The notes under the pieces are model-generated. The model was given only the letters and a program-made list of their open reading frames with translations, was not told where the DNA came from and made no database searches. Of a stretch of DNA of 33,571 nucleotides, positions 16,685-24,873 are shown piece after piece. A program made the position numbers and the translations under genes. Within the stretch, counting starts at the first letter, position 1; every line of letters starts with the position of its first letter. The stretch comes from Leptotrichiaceae bacterium. Lineage in GTDB: Bacteria > Fusobacteriota > Fusobacteriia > Fusobacteriales > Leptotrichiaceae. The stretch is from the NCBI GenBank assembly GCA_018059165.1, contig JAGOYM010000005.1:1-33571 (forward strand), given 5' to 3'.

Positions 16685-17884
16685 GTGCATTGCGTTCAAA
16701 ATGTTACAGAAAACATATACTGGATAGGTGGTAATGACAGAAGATTGGAAAGATTTGAAAATATGTTTCCAATTCCAAAAGGAGTTTCTTATAACTCTCA
16801 CTTAATATTAGATGAGAAAACAATGGTAATGGATACTGTAGATCAGGCAATCAGAATGCAATATCTTGAGAACATAAAGTATCTTTTAAATGGAAGAGAT
16901 CTAGATTACTTAGTAGTTAATCATATGGAACCAGATCATTGTGGGAATATAGAAGATTTATTAAAAATATATCCGAATATGAAAATTGTTGGAAATTCTA
17001 AAACATTTAAATTTTTCGAACAATTCTACAATGTTTCGCCATCAGAGAATTATTACGAAGTAAAAGAAGGCGATGTAATTGACTTAGGAAAACATAAAAT
17101 TCAGTTCTTTAATATGCCAATGGTTCACTGGCCAGAAGTAATGGTCGCGTATGAGCAAACAGAAAAAATATTATTTTCTGCAGATGCATTCGGGACATTT
17201 GGAGCATTGAATGGAAATATATTTAATGATCAAGTAGACTTTGAAGGTTACTATTTATCAGAAGCAAGAAGATATTATACAAATATTGTTGGTAAATATG
17301 GCGCACAAGTTCAGATAGCATTAAAAAAATTATCAGGTTTAGATATAAAAATTATAGCACCACTTCACGGACCAATATGGAGAGATAACTTAGATTATTT
17401 ACTAGATAAATATAATAAATGGAGTAGCTATACTCCAGAGAAACAAGGTGTAGTAATCGTTTATGGATCGATGTATGGAAATACTGAAAATGCAGCAAAC
17501 TGTATTGCTAATAAATTAGCACAACAAGGTGTTACTGATATAAAAGTTTATGATGTTTCAAAGACACACCCATCGTATATAATTGCAGATGCATGGAAAT
17601 ATAGTAATTTAGTCATTGCATCACCAACGTATAATGGAGGACTATATTTAGTAATGGATGCATTACTTCATGAAATGGCTTCATTGAATTTCCAAAATAG
17701 AAAAGTATCTATATTAGGGAATTACACATGGGCAACGGGAGCTTTAGCTTCTATCAAAGAAAGACTTTCAAAAATGAAGGATATAGAAATAATAGGGAAT
17801 CCATTAGATATAAATTCTTCAGTAAAAGATAATCAAGAGGCAGCACTAGATGAAATGGTTCAAGAAATAGTAAAATCGTTATAA
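16685..17884 (+). CDS. Flavodiiron protein (A-type flavoprotein, O2/NO reductase)
   Basis: Reduces oxygen to water and/or nitric oxide to N2O, protecting anaerobes; cytoplasmic, fed electrons by rubredoxin or related carriers. The N-terminal metallo-beta-lactamase-like domain (about 1-245) keeps every di-iron ligand: His80, Glu82, Asp84, His85 (HMEPDH), His148, Asp167 and His228. The C-terminal flavodoxin domain (about 255-399) has the FMN loop YGSMYGNTEN and SPTYNGGL. There is no rubredoxin or NAD(P)H-reductase extension, so this is the minimal class. Translation starts at GTG with GGAGG 8 nt upstream. No rubredoxin gene is nearby. Choice between O2 and NO as main substrate cannot be made from sequence. 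Confidence 0.95.
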   Translation: MHCVQNVTENIYWIGGNDRRLERFENMFPIPKGVSYNSHLILDEKTMVMDTVDQAIRMQYLENIKYLLNGRDLDYLVVNHMEPDHCGNIEDLLKIYPNMKIVGNSKTFKFFEQFYNVSPSENYYEVKEGDVIDLGKHKIQFFNMPMVHWPEVMVAYEQTEKILFSADAFGTFGALNGNIFNDQVDFEGYYLSEARRYYTNIVGKYGAQVQIALKKLSGLDIKIIAPLHGPIWRDNLDYLLDKYNKWSSYTPEKQGVVIVYGSMYGNTENAANCIANKLAQQGVTDIKVYDVSKTHPSYIIADAWKYSNLVIASPTYNGGLYLVMDALLHEMASLNFQNRKVSILGNYTWATGALASIKERLSKMKDIEIIGNPLDINSSVKDNQEAALDEMVQEIVKSL

Positions 17885-17922
17885 TTAGGGTTATAAAATT
17901 TTTATTATAGAGGAGCAAAAGA

Positions 17923-19635
17923 ATGAAAAAAATGAGTGGTATAGGGGCATCAGAAGGTGTCTCAATAGGAAAAGCATTATTATTTATCGAGGAAGAAATT
18001 GTAATACCTCAAGAAAAAATTTCAGGAGATATGGTTGGATCTCAATTAATTAAGCTTGAAGAAGGTTTGAAAAAATCAAAAACTCAGTTAATTGCTATTA
18101 GAGAAAAAGTAAAAGAAAAAATGGGAGAAGACAAGGCTGCAATCTTTGATGGTCATATCATGCTTCTAGAAGATGAAGATTTAAAAATGGAAGTAGAAGA
18201 CAAAATTAAAGGTGAAAATTCACCAGCTGCAAAAGCCCTAGATGAAGGAATTAATGAATATTGTGAAATGATTTCACAATTGGATGATCCTTATTTAAGA
18301 GAAAGAGCGGCGGATTTAAAAGACGTTGGTAAAAGATGGATCAAAAATGTCTTAGGAATGAAAATGAAAGATTTAAGCAATCTTGAAAAAGATACAATTG
18401 TTGTAACATATGATTTAACACCATCTGATACAGCACAATTAGATCTTGAAAACTGTATAGGATTCATAACTGAAGTAGGAGGTAAAACTTCACATTCAGC
18501 TATAATGGCTAGATCTTTAGAATTACCAGCAATAGTTGGAGTAAAAGATGTATTAGCAGAAATATTTGAAGGACAACCTTTAATTATGGATGGAGAAAAA
18601 GGGGATATAATAGTAGAACCAATACAAGATGATGTTGCGACTTATAGTGCAAAAAGAGCGCAATTTTTAGCAGATAAAGAAGAATTAAAAAAATTAATAA
18701 ATGAAGATGCAATAACATTAGATGGTAGAGTAGTAGAAATATATGGAAATATAGGTGGACCAAATGATGTTGATGCAGTTGTTACATCAGGAGCAACAGG
18801 TGTAGGATTATATAGAACAGAATTCTTATTCATGAACTCAGATCATATGCCAACAGAAGACGAGCAATACCAAGCATATAGAATAGTTGCTGAGAAAATG
18901 AAAGGTAAACCAGTTACGATAAGAACAATGGATATTGGTGGAGATAAAGAATTACCTTATATGAATTTACCAAAAGAAATGAATCCGTTCTTAGGATACA
19001 GAGCAATTAGAATATCTCTAGAACAACAAGATATGTTCAAAACTCAACTAAGAGCAATTTTAAGAGCATCATCTTATGGGCAAATAAAAATAATGTACCC
19101 AATGATAACATCAGTAAATGAAATAAGAAAAGCAAATGAAATACTTGCTGAGTGTAAGGAAGAATTAGATGAAATCGGTAAAAAATATGATGAGAAAATA
19201 AAAGTTGGAATCATGATAGAAACTCCTTCAACTGCAATTATAGCTTATAAATTTGCTAAAGAAGTTGACTTCTTCTCAATTGGAACAAATGATTTAACTC
19301 AATACTTCTTAGCGGTTGATAGAGGAAATGAAATGGTATCTAATCTATACAGTTCATTCAATCCTGCAGTATTAGAAGCAATACAAAAAGTAATAGATGC
19401 AGCACATGATAGAGGAATACCTGTAAGTATGTGTGGAGAATTTGCTGGAGACAAAAAAGCAACAGAATTATTATTAGGAATGGGTCTAGATATATTCAGT
19501 ATGAGTGCATCATCAGTATTACAAGTTAAGAAAAAAATAAGAACTACTGACTATCAAGAAGCAAGAAAATATAGAGATTTAATATTAGAGCAAGATACAC
19601 CTCAAGAAGTTTTAGATAACTTAAGAAGTTACTAG
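17923..19635 (+). CDS. ptsI: PTS enzyme I (phosphoenolpyruvate-protein phosphotransferase)
   Basis: First enzyme of the sugar phosphotransferase system: takes phosphate from PEP and passes it to HPr. The N-terminal HPr-binding domain starts GIGASEGVSIGKA. The phosphorylated His191 is in GGKTSHSAIMARS. The C-terminal PEP-binding barrel includes GLYRTEFLFM, IRTMDIGGDK, FSIGTNDLTQYF and the catalytic Cys504 (MCGEFAGD). 570 residues is normal. ptsH does not adjoin it, which is unusual compared with the common ptsH-ptsI pair. It starts 38 nt after the flavodiiron gene and may be cotranscribed; a hairpin follows the stop. Confidence 0.97.
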   Translation: MKKMSGIGASEGVSIGKALLFIEEEIVIPQEKISGDMVGSQLIKLEEGLKKSKTQLIAIREKVKEKMGEDKAAIFDGHIMLLEDEDLKMEVEDKIKGENSPAAKALDEGINEYCEMISQLDDPYLRERAADLKDVGKRWIKNVLGMKMKDLSNLEKDTIVVTYDLTPSDTAQLDLENCIGFITEVGGKTSHSAIMARSLELPAIVGVKDVLAEIFEGQPLIMDGEKGDIIVEPIQDDVATYSAKRAQFLADKEELKKLINEDAITLDGRVVEIYGNIGGPNDVDAVVTSGATGVGLYRTEFLFMNSDHMPTEDEQYQAYRIVAEKMKGKPVTIRTMDIGGDKELPYMNLPKEMNPFLGYRAIRISLEQQDMFKTQLRAILRASSYGQIKIMYPMITSVNEIRKANEILAECKEELDEIGKKYDEKIKVGIMIETPSTAIIAYKFAKEVDFFSIGTNDLTQYFLAVDRGNEMVSNLYSSFNPAVLEAIQKVIDAAHDRGIPVSMCGEFAGDKKATELLLGMGLDIFSMSASSVLQVKKKIRTTDYQEARKYRDLILEQDTPQEVLDNLRSY

Positions 19636-19663
19636 TACTAACTGAAAATAATAAAATATAGAG

Positions 19664-19699
19664 AAGGGAGATAGGTCGTTGATTAGGCCTATCTTTCTT
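19664..19699 (+). terminator. Probable terminator after ptsI
   Basis: A 12-bp inverted repeat, AAGGGAGATAGG (19664-19675) with CCTATCTTTCTT (19688-19699), with two G-U pairs and a 12-nt loop. The T residues are inside the stem rather than in a clean tail, so termination may be partial. Confidence 0.5.
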
Positions 19700-19737
19700 A
19701 ATATATAACCTAGATACAAAAAGAGGATGTGAAGGAA

Positions 19738-20304
19738 ATGAAAGTAGCTATAATTTTATTAGACGGATTAGAAGAAATAGAGGCATTAGCTCCAATAGAT
19801 ATTTTAAGAAGAGCAGAAGTTACAGTAGATACAATATCAATTACTGACAACACAATGATAGAGAGTGCTAGAAATGTAAAAATGCATGCAGATAAGCTAA
19901 TTAATGATGTGAATCTTGCAGAATATAATATGATCATATTACCTGGTGGACCTGGAACAAAGAATTATTGGAAATCAGAAAAGCTATCAGAATATTTGAA
20001 ATCTATAAATATAGGAAACAAATCCACTCAAAAAATAGCAGCAATATGCGCTGCACCAACATTTTTATCATATTTAGGAATGCTAGAAAGTAAGAATGTA
20101 ACGTGTTTCCCAGCATGTGAAGAGGAATTATTGGGATACGACAGTAGTATTAAATACTCAACAAATAACGTAGTTATAGATGGAAATATCATAACAAGCA
20201 AAGCGGCAGGAACAGCAATTGATTTTGCACTTGAATTAGTAAGTATTCTTTCTAGCGAAAGTAAAAAAGAAGAAATAAGAAGCCAAATTTATTATACAAA
20301 ATAA
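19738..20304 (+). CDS. DJ-1/PfpI-family protein
   Basis: Class I glutamine-amidotransferase-like protein of the DJ-1/YajL/PfpI group. Members act as glyoxalases, deglycases, chaperones or proteases; which applies here is unknown. The N-terminus LLDGLEEIEALAPIDILRR carries Glu15 at the conserved DJ-1 position, and the nucleophile-elbow Cys104 lies in AAICAAP. TSKAAGTAIDFALELV near the C-terminus is typical. A GTG at 19729 is in frame, but family alignment begins at the ATG at 19738, giving 188 residues. Cytoplasmic. Probably a stress or quality-control function, by family only. Confidence 0.88.
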   Translation: MKVAIILLDGLEEIEALAPIDILRRAEVTVDTISITDNTMIESARNVKMHADKLINDVNLAEYNMIILPGGPGTKNYWKSEKLSEYLKSINIGNKSTQKIAAICAAPTFLSYLGMLESKNVTCFPACEEELLGYDSSIKYSTNNVVIDGNIITSKAAGTAIDFALELVSILSSESKKEEIRSQIYYTK

Positions 20305-20311
20305 TGATTTA

Positions 20312-20320
20312 TGTTATAAT
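20312..20320 (+). promoter_or_regulatory. Extended -10 promoter element
   Basis: TGTTATAAT: a perfect TATAAT at 20315-20320 with TG one base before it, 33 nt before the second EEP gene. The -35 at 17 bp (TTATAC) is poor, so the extended -10 would carry the promoter. Confidence 0.5.
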
Positions 20321-20353
20321 TGTTATATAAGAAAATTGGAATAGGTGATAAAT

Positions 20354-21091
20354 ATGAAATTTATACTTTATAATATAAGATATGGAACAGGAAAATTCTT
20401 AAATCAGCCACTTAAACACATGAGAGGGTACTTGTCAAAGAGTGAAGAGCAAACTATCAAAATAGGGCAGTTTTTGACGCCATATGATGCTGATGTAGTT
20501 GGATTGGTAGAGGTAGATTTGGGATCTTATAGGGTTAATAAGAAAAATCAAGCTGAGTTGCTTGGACAAGTGCTGAATAGTAAGCATATTTATAAGCATA
20601 AGTATGAAGATAATTTGAAGATGATGAAAGTCCCTATTCTTAAAAGGCAAGGGAATGCATTTTTATCGAAGTTAGATAGTGAAGAGAAATTCCATTACTT
20701 TAAAAAAGGAATGAAAAAGTTAGTTATAGAACTGGAAACAGAAAGTTTTGTTATTTTTCTTGTACATCTCGCATTAGGAGGAAAAACAAGACTTCGCCAA
20801 ATAGTTGAGTTGTATGAATTGATTGATAAATGTAAGAAACCATTTATAATAGCAGGGGATTTCAATTTGTTTTGGGGTGAAGAGGAGATTAGTCTATTTC
20901 TGAAAGCACTTAATCTAAAGAATGTAAACGCTAATAATATACCAACATACCCTAGTTGGGGAGCAAAAAAGACATTAGATTTTATTCTTCATTCTGATAA
21001 AATAAAAGTAAATTCATTTGAAGTATTAGATTGTAAATTATCGGATCACTTACCATTATATATAGATTTTGAAGTAGAGGATGCTATCTAG
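20354..21091 (+). CDS. Endonuclease/exonuclease/phosphatase-family protein (second copy)
   Basis: A second EEP-superfamily phosphoesterase, 245 residues and only loosely like the one at 14967. Motifs in order: YNIRYGTG with the metal-site Asn, VGLVEVD with the metal Glu, FLVHLALGG, AGDFNLFWG and SDHLPLY at the C-terminus. No signal peptide or membrane segment. The ATG at 20354 is chosen over an in-frame GTG at 20345 because AGGTGAT sits just upstream and the fold begins MKFILYNIR. It overlaps the racemase-family frame by 11 bp. Substrate unknown. Confidence 0.82.
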   Translation: MKFILYNIRYGTGKFLNQPLKHMRGYLSKSEEQTIKIGQFLTPYDADVVGLVEVDLGSYRVNKKNQAELLGQVLNSKHIYKHKYEDNLKMMKVPILKRQGNAFLSKLDSEEKFHYFKKGMKKLVIELETESFVIFLVHLALGGKTRLRQIVELYELIDKCKKPFIIAGDFNLFWGEEEISLFLKALNLKNVNANNIPTYPSWGAKKTLDFILHSDKIKVNSFEVLDCKLSDHLPLYIDFEVEDAI

Positions 21092-21782
21092 AAAGAGAGG
21101 AAGAACACTGAAAATAGGAGTTGTGGCAGGAACGCCAATTGATGTAAAGTTCGGAATAGAATTTTTGGAAAATAAAGGATATACTGTGGAAGCAATAGCT
21201 ATTTCTAGAAATCCTCTGGAGCAGACTGTTTTCCAAACATTAACATCTGAAAAAAGAGAAATCGAATTGATTTCTATACTTGAAAAATATGATGATTGCA
21301 ACATGTTTTTATTTTATTGTAATTCATTATCAAGTACAGTTGATGTTCATAAAATATCAGAAATTTTAAAAAAGGAAATAATTACACCGCTAGGCGCATA
21401 CAGTGAAATAAGAACAGATAAAAATGTAGCGATAATTGCAGCAAATGCTCAAAGTTTGGCAATGATTGAGAGTATCATTTACCAATCAACACCATGTAGA
21501 ACAATATGTATGAGCAATTTGGCAATTGTTGAAGCAATAGAAAATAAAAATGAACCAGATCAAATCATAATAGATTATGGAATAGATGTATATTTGGATA
21601 TGTGTAATAGGCATGGCGTAGATAAATTTATTTTAGGATGTACTCATTTTGACTATTTAGAGGGAAATATACAAAAATATGTTAATAATAAAGGGTATCA
21701 AATAGAAATTATAACGCCAAAGAAATTTATGTATTCTAGAATAAAAGAAATTGTAAGTAATAATGAAGGGAAAGTGAAATGA
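21081..21782 (+). CDS. Aspartate/glutamate racemase-family protein
   Basis: Cofactor-independent amino-acid racemase fold with the two expected catalytic cysteines: Cys80 in FYCNSLSS and Cys187 in LGCTHFDYL (numbered from the ATG at 21081). At 233 residues it is shorter than typical MurI and has a less typical N-terminus (VVAGTPIDVKFG). It may therefore act on Asp, Glu or another amino acid; a role in supplying D-Glu to peptidoglycan is possible but unproven. Start is uncertain: the ATG at 21081 directly follows GTAGAGG, leaving almost no spacing, whereas a CTG at 21108 has AGAGAGG 7 nt upstream and lies right before the first beta strand. The stop overlaps the next ATG (ATGA). Confidence 0.75.
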   Translation: MLSRKRGRTLKIGVVAGTPIDVKFGIEFLENKGYTVEAIAISRNPLEQTVFQTLTSEKREIELISILEKYDDCNMFLFYCNSLSSTVDVHKISEILKKEIITPLGAYSEIRTDKNVAIIAANAQSLAMIESIIYQSTPCRTICMSNLAIVEAIENKNEPDQIIIDYGIDVYLDMCNRHGVDKFILGCTHFDYLEGNIQKYVNNKGYQIEIITPKKFMYSRIKEIVSNNEGKVK

Positions 21783-22465
21783 TAGCAGTTTTAATAAATA
21801 TTGTACTAATACTTATTGGTGGAAGCATAGGGTTGTTTTTCAAAGGAAATAAGAAAGTTGAGAGATATGTTACAAGAATTACAGCAATATTATCTGTAAT
21901 GATTCTAGCATTTGGAATACAATCAATTGTAAAGTTTGATAATACATTTATTGTCATGGGTTCGTTAGTATTTGGAACAATAGTTGGGGAGTTTATAGAT
22001 ATAGATTCACAATTACAGAAGTTTGCGAATTGGCTACAAAGAGGGAATTCAGACTCTGGCGATTTTTCAAAAGGATTTGTAGATGCAACACTTATATATT
22101 GTATAGGATCAATGGCGATAATAGGATCTCTACAATCAGGAATAAATGGTAATCATACAATAATAATAGCAAAAAGTGTAATGGATGGATTAGTTTCTAT
22201 TGTGTTAGCAAGTAAATATGGAAAAGGAGTATTGTTGTCGGCTGCATCAGTTGGGATTTACCAAGGAATACTAACGTTGTCTGCCATGAAAATACAATAT
22301 TTTCTAACAGATTCAATAATAACTCAAATGACCAATGTTGGTGGGATTTTACTTATTGCACTTGCACTAAATCTTTTAGAAATAACAAAATTTAAATTAG
22401 CAAATTATTTGCCAGCTTTATTCTTACCTATTTTATTAGGGCTAATATTATCAATTAGTACTTGA
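21779..22465 (+). CDS. DUF554 family membrane protein
   Basis: A polytopic inner-membrane protein of 228 residues with six or seven hydrophobic segments. Typical DUF554 (YdfK-like) stretches are present: NIVLILIGGSIGLFFKG at the start, GTIVGEFIDID, DATLIYCIGSMAIIGSLQSG and LSAASVGIYQGILT. The biochemical function of the family is not established; transport has been suggested from topology. It starts in the stop of the racemase-family gene (ATGA), so the two are coupled. Its stop codon lies inside the -35 box of the tRNA promoter. Confidence 0.88.
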   Translation: MIAVLINIVLILIGGSIGLFFKGNKKVERYVTRITAILSVMILAFGIQSIVKFDNTFIVMGSLVFGTIVGEFIDIDSQLQKFANWLQRGNSDSGDFSKGFVDATLIYCIGSMAIIGSLQSGINGNHTIIIAKSVMDGLVSIVLASKYGKGVLLSAASVGIYQGILTLSAMKIQYFLTDSIITQMTNVGGILLIALALNLLEITKFKLANYLPALFLPILLGLILSIST

Positions 22466-22494
22466 CAATATTATTGATTTTATGATAGTATAAT
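22462..22494 (+). promoter_or_regulatory. Promoter of the tRNA cluster
   Basis: A perfect -35 TTGACA at 22462-22467, overlapping the DUF554 stop. The -10 could be TAGTAT at 22486-22491 (18-bp spacer) or the perfect TATAAT at 22489-22494 (21-bp spacer). Either would start transcription shortly before the first tRNA at 22507. Confidence 0.7.
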
Positions 22495-22506
22495 TAAGCG
22501 ATGTAT

Positions 22507-22592
22507 GGAGGAATGTCCGAACGGCTAAGGGACCGGTCTTGAAAACCGGCAAAGCGCAAGCTCTCAGGGTTCGAATCCCTGTTCCTCCGCCA
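22507..22592 (+). tRNA. tRNA-Ser (UGA anticodon)
   Basis: Acceptor GGAGGAA pairs with TTCCTCC, discriminator G, and CCA is encoded at 22590-22592. The anticodon stem CCGGT/ACCGG encloses loop CTTGAAA with anticodon TGA, reading UCN Ser codons. The long variable arm and the GGTTCGAATCC T-loop region fit class II tRNA-Ser. Confidence 0.96.
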
Positions 22593-22605
22593 TCAAATAT
22601 ATTGT

Positions 22606-22695
22606 GGAGAAGTGTCAGAGTGGCCGAACGTGCGTCCCTGCTAAGGACGTGTACTCGAGAGAGTACCGAGGGTTCAAATCCCTCCTTCTCCGCCA
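22606..22695 (+). tRNA. tRNA-Ser (GCU anticodon)
   Basis: Acceptor GGAGAAG pairs with CTTCTCC, discriminator G, CCA encoded at 22693-22695. Anticodon loop CTGCTAA within GTCC/GGAC arms gives GCT (AGC/AGU codons). A long variable arm (TACTCGAGAGAGTA) is present. Followed by eight T residues (22696-22703), which might terminate some transcripts. Confidence 0.96.
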
Positions 22696-22709
22696 TTTTT
22701 TTTATTTAC

Positions 22710-22786
22710 GCACCTTTAGCTCAATTGGATAGAGCGTCTGACTACGGATCAGGAGGTTGTGGGTTCAACTCCTGCAAGGTGCGCCA
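22710..22786 (+). tRNA. tRNA-Arg (ACG anticodon)
   Basis: Acceptor GCACCTT pairs with AAGGTGC, discriminator G, CCA encoded at 22784-22786. The anticodon loop CTACGGA gives ACG, normally edited to ICG, reading CGU/CGC/CGA. The AGCTCAATTGGATAGAGC D-arm is typical. Nine T residues follow (22787-22795). This tRNA does not read the AGA/AGG codons used in the arginine leader peptide. Confidence 0.96.
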
Positions 22787-22822
22787 TTTTTTTTTAACGA
22801 TCCCCTATTTATGGGTTTTTAG

Positions 22823-22969
22823 ATATTTTTAAAACTCTTTGGGGGCGCTTTGGGGATAAAAAAGAAGCAAATAATGGAATTAAATTATATAATAGAGGAT
22901 GATAGTATAGGTGTTTATCATGTAGCATCTGTAGTTAAAAAAAGCACAAACAAAACAGTAATGAGGTAA
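22823..22969 (+). other. Short open frame between tRNA-Arg and the DUF4116-like gene, possible remnant
   Basis: An open frame with no start near its 5' end runs from after a TAG at 22820 to a TAA at 22967-22969. It reads LKLFGGALGIKKKQ, then an internal ATG at 22874 giving 31 residues (MELNYIIEDDSIGVYHVA...). There is no convincing ribosome-binding site. It may be the C-terminal remnant of a gene, or chance. The surrounding 22787-22968 also holds ATCCCC (22800-22805) and GGGGAT (22852-22857) as a wide inverted repeat. Not recognised as any family. Confidence 0.3.
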
Positions 22970-23370
22970 TGTATGGAAAAAAATTGGAGTACCAGAAGCA
23001 TTTAGATGCGATAAAAAAACATAGTTGGAATTTGTATTGGGTTCCAGAAGAATTTAAAACAAAAGAACTTTGTGTAATAGCAATTGAGAAAGATGGTTAT
23101 TCACTTGAATTTGTACCTGAGGAACTTAAGACTAAAGAGCTTTGTGAACTAGCAACAAAAATATGTGGTCTTGCTTTAAAATATGTACCTGAGGAACTTA
23201 GAACGAAAGAAATGTGTAAAACGGCATTAGATGGTTTTAACAAAAATTTTAATGAAGGATTACTTAGAATTTTGAAAGAACTGATTCCAGAGAAATTCCA
23301 TGAAGAGTTTGCAGAGAAATACGATATAGGATTACTAAATAAATCAGAAGATCGAGTAAAAGTACTTTGA
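22969..23370 (+). CDS. DUF4116-like repeat protein
   Basis: A 133-residue protein made mainly of three near-identical ~24-residue repeats, each ending in a version of VPEELKTKELC (NLYWVPEEFKTKELC, SLEFVPEELKTKELC, ALKYVPEELRTKEMC), as in DUF4116-type proteins. The function of the family is unknown. A 17-base identical stretch (TGTACCTGAGGAACTTA at 23112-23128 and 23184-23200, 72 nt apart) shows recent duplication of repeat units. No signal peptide. The start ATG overlaps the previous frame's stop (TAATG) and has only GAGG 2 nt upstream, so expression may be weak or coupled. Confidence 0.65.
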   Translation: MYGKKLEYQKHLDAIKKHSWNLYWVPEEFKTKELCVIAIEKDGYSLEFVPEELKTKELCELATKICGLALKYVPEELRTKEMCKTALDGFNKNFNEGLLRILKELIPEKFHEEFAEKYDIGLLNKSEDRVKVL

Positions 23371-23422
23371 CCTTACTTCAATGTATGCCACTCGTAGTTA
23401 TATAATATCTTAGGAGGTAAAA

Positions 23423-24127
23423 TTGAAAAGAATATTAAGTCTACTATTTATAATATTAACGATGTCAGTAATGGTATTTTCAGAAGAAATGCCTAAGGAA
23501 GTTAAATCACCGTCGGATAAATTATCATTGAGCAGTAACAATGAGATGCTGTATGATGGAAAATTATATACTGGAAAAATTATGTTTAATGATGTAAGTT
23601 ATATCAATTTGAAAGATGGACATTTAGAAGGTGAAACATATATGAAGCAAGAAACACTAGAGACATTTTATAATGTGACAAATGGAAAATTAGAAGGTGA
23701 ATGTAGAGTAAGGAGTAATGTTAATGGAAAATATAATGATGCTGTGATTGTTTTTAAAAATGGGGAGATACAAGCAGCAAAAATTAATTCAGATGTGATG
23801 ATATTTGATTCAAATGGTATGGCAAATGGAATTATATTGAGCGATGGAGAAGAAGTAACAATTAAAGATGGGGTAGGAAAATCTGGGAATTTAATACTTA
23901 AATATATTTTGAATAATGAAAAAGATGAACTCATATTTCAAATATTTAACAAAAAAAATAAGCTTTTGAGCAGTTCTGAAACATCAGATTTCAGATTTAA
24001 TAGAGATCATATTGAAAAGATGTTGTTTCCTAGTTTATTTGGAAAAGAATCAGATGAGGCAAGCAGATTAAAAGAAATTAATAGGAAATCTCAAGAAGAA
24101 CTAGAGAAAATAAGGAAAAAAGAATAA
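23423..24127 (+). CDS. Exported MORN-like protein of unknown function
   Basis: A 234-residue protein with a clear signal peptide (KRILSLLFIILTMSVMVFS, likely cut before EEM). The middle shows loose repeats (LYTGKIMF, GHLEGETYM, GKLEGECRV, NGMANGIIL) that resemble MORN or toxin-antitoxin-like 'GxxxGxxxY' beta repeats. The C-terminus is a charged helix (SRLKEINRKSQEELEKIRKK). Translation starts at TTG 5 nt after TAGGAGGT (23411-23418). A TATAAT at 23401-23406 may serve as -10, but its -35 is weak (TTCAAT, 18 bp). A strong terminator follows. Presumably periplasmic or surface located; function unknown. Confidence 0.7.
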   Translation: MKRILSLLFIILTMSVMVFSEEMPKEVKSPSDKLSLSSNNEMLYDGKLYTGKIMFNDVSYINLKDGHLEGETYMKQETLETFYNVTNGKLEGECRVRSNVNGKYNDAVIVFKNGEIQAAKINSDVMIFDSNGMANGIILSDGEEVTIKDGVGKSGNLILKYILNNEKDELIFQIFNKKNKLLSSSETSDFRFNRDHIEKMLFPSLFGKESDEASRLKEINRKSQEELEKIRKKE

Positions 24128-24184
24128 ACACGAACTAATATTAGAGTTGTAGGTTTAAAGTTTTTTCAAATCAGAACATATTAA

Positions 24185-24210
24185 AAAAGCATCCCTCGGG
24201 GTGCTTTTCT
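24185..24210 (+). terminator. Intrinsic terminator after the MORN-like gene
   Basis: Stem AAAAGCATCC (24185-24194), CTCG loop, GGGTGCTTTT (24199-24208), followed by CT. The A-run on one side and T-run on the other could make it work in both directions. Confidence 0.85.
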
Positions 24211-24224
24211 ATTTAAAAATATTA

Positions 24225-24233
24225 TGATATAAT
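24225..24233 (+). promoter_or_regulatory. Extended -10 promoter of the YcxB-like gene
   Basis: TGATATAAT at 24225-24233: perfect -10 (24228-24233) with an extended TG. No good -35; the region 17 bp upstream is the T-run of the preceding terminator. The start codon is 26 nt downstream. Confidence 0.55.
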
Positions 24234-24259
24234 TACAATAAATGTTTTAGAGGTGAACT

Positions 24260-24859
24260 ATGATAAATAATGAAGCTGTAGTAGCAGAAATTATTAATTT
24301 TGAAATGTTAAGTGATAAAAACATAAAAAAGATGCAAATAGATACAAGAAATCTTTATTACCGGTCAATTAGTGGTAGGGTATTTAAAATAATGATGTTT
24401 TTAGTCGTGTATGTTTTTTTGCTAATTGAATTATCAACTCGAAAAGCAATAACTACGAACATAGAAAAAGCACTTATGTTTATATTAATGAATGTAGTTG
24501 TATTTACTGTATTTATTTTCTTTAGAAAATATTTATTCGAAAAAAATTCAATAGCAGTATATTTGAATTCTAAAATGATGAAGTATATCAATGGGAAGAG
24601 ATCTAAAGAATTATCAATAGTAAATGTATATTTTCAAGAAGATTCACTTCAAACTACAAGAATGGATGAGAGCTTACTATCAAATATAAAATATAGTGAA
24701 TTTTATAAAATGTACGAACTAGAATACGGATATTATTTTAAAATAAGTAGAAAATCTGTTTTTTATTTCCCATATAGCGAGTTTTCAAATGAGGCTATAC
24801 CTAAACTAAATGAAATATTCAGAAAAAATGGAATCATAATACAAAAATCTTATAAATGA
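24260..24859 (+). CDS. YcxB-like membrane protein
   Basis: A 199-residue protein with two adjacent membrane helices (about 46-60 and 71-88) flanked by cytoplasmic domains. The C-terminal part, VYFQEDSLQTTRMDESLLSN followed by YSEFYKMYELEYGYYF and VFYFPYSEF, has the layout of the YcxB-like domain. The function of that family is unknown. It is preceded by AGAGGTG and followed after 14 nt by a Cro/CI-type regulator, so the two probably form one transcript. Assignment is by pattern only. Confidence 0.6.
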   Translation: MINNEAVVAEIINFEMLSDKNIKKMQIDTRNLYYRSISGRVFKIMMFLVVYVFLLIELSTRKAITTNIEKALMFILMNVVVFTVFIFFRKYLFEKNSIAVYLNSKMMKYINGKRSKELSIVNVYFQEDSLQTTRMDESLLSNIKYSEFYKMYELEYGYYFKISRKSVFYFPYSEFSNEAIPKLNEIFRKNGIIIQKSYK

Positions 24860-24873
24860 GATGAGGTAATACA

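Noticed and set aside
22451-22832. Open frames on both strands across the tRNA cluster
   Set aside because: They run through three well-formed tRNA genes; the minus-strand product has the familiar GFEPSVL-type sequence produced by reading tRNA-Ser antisense.
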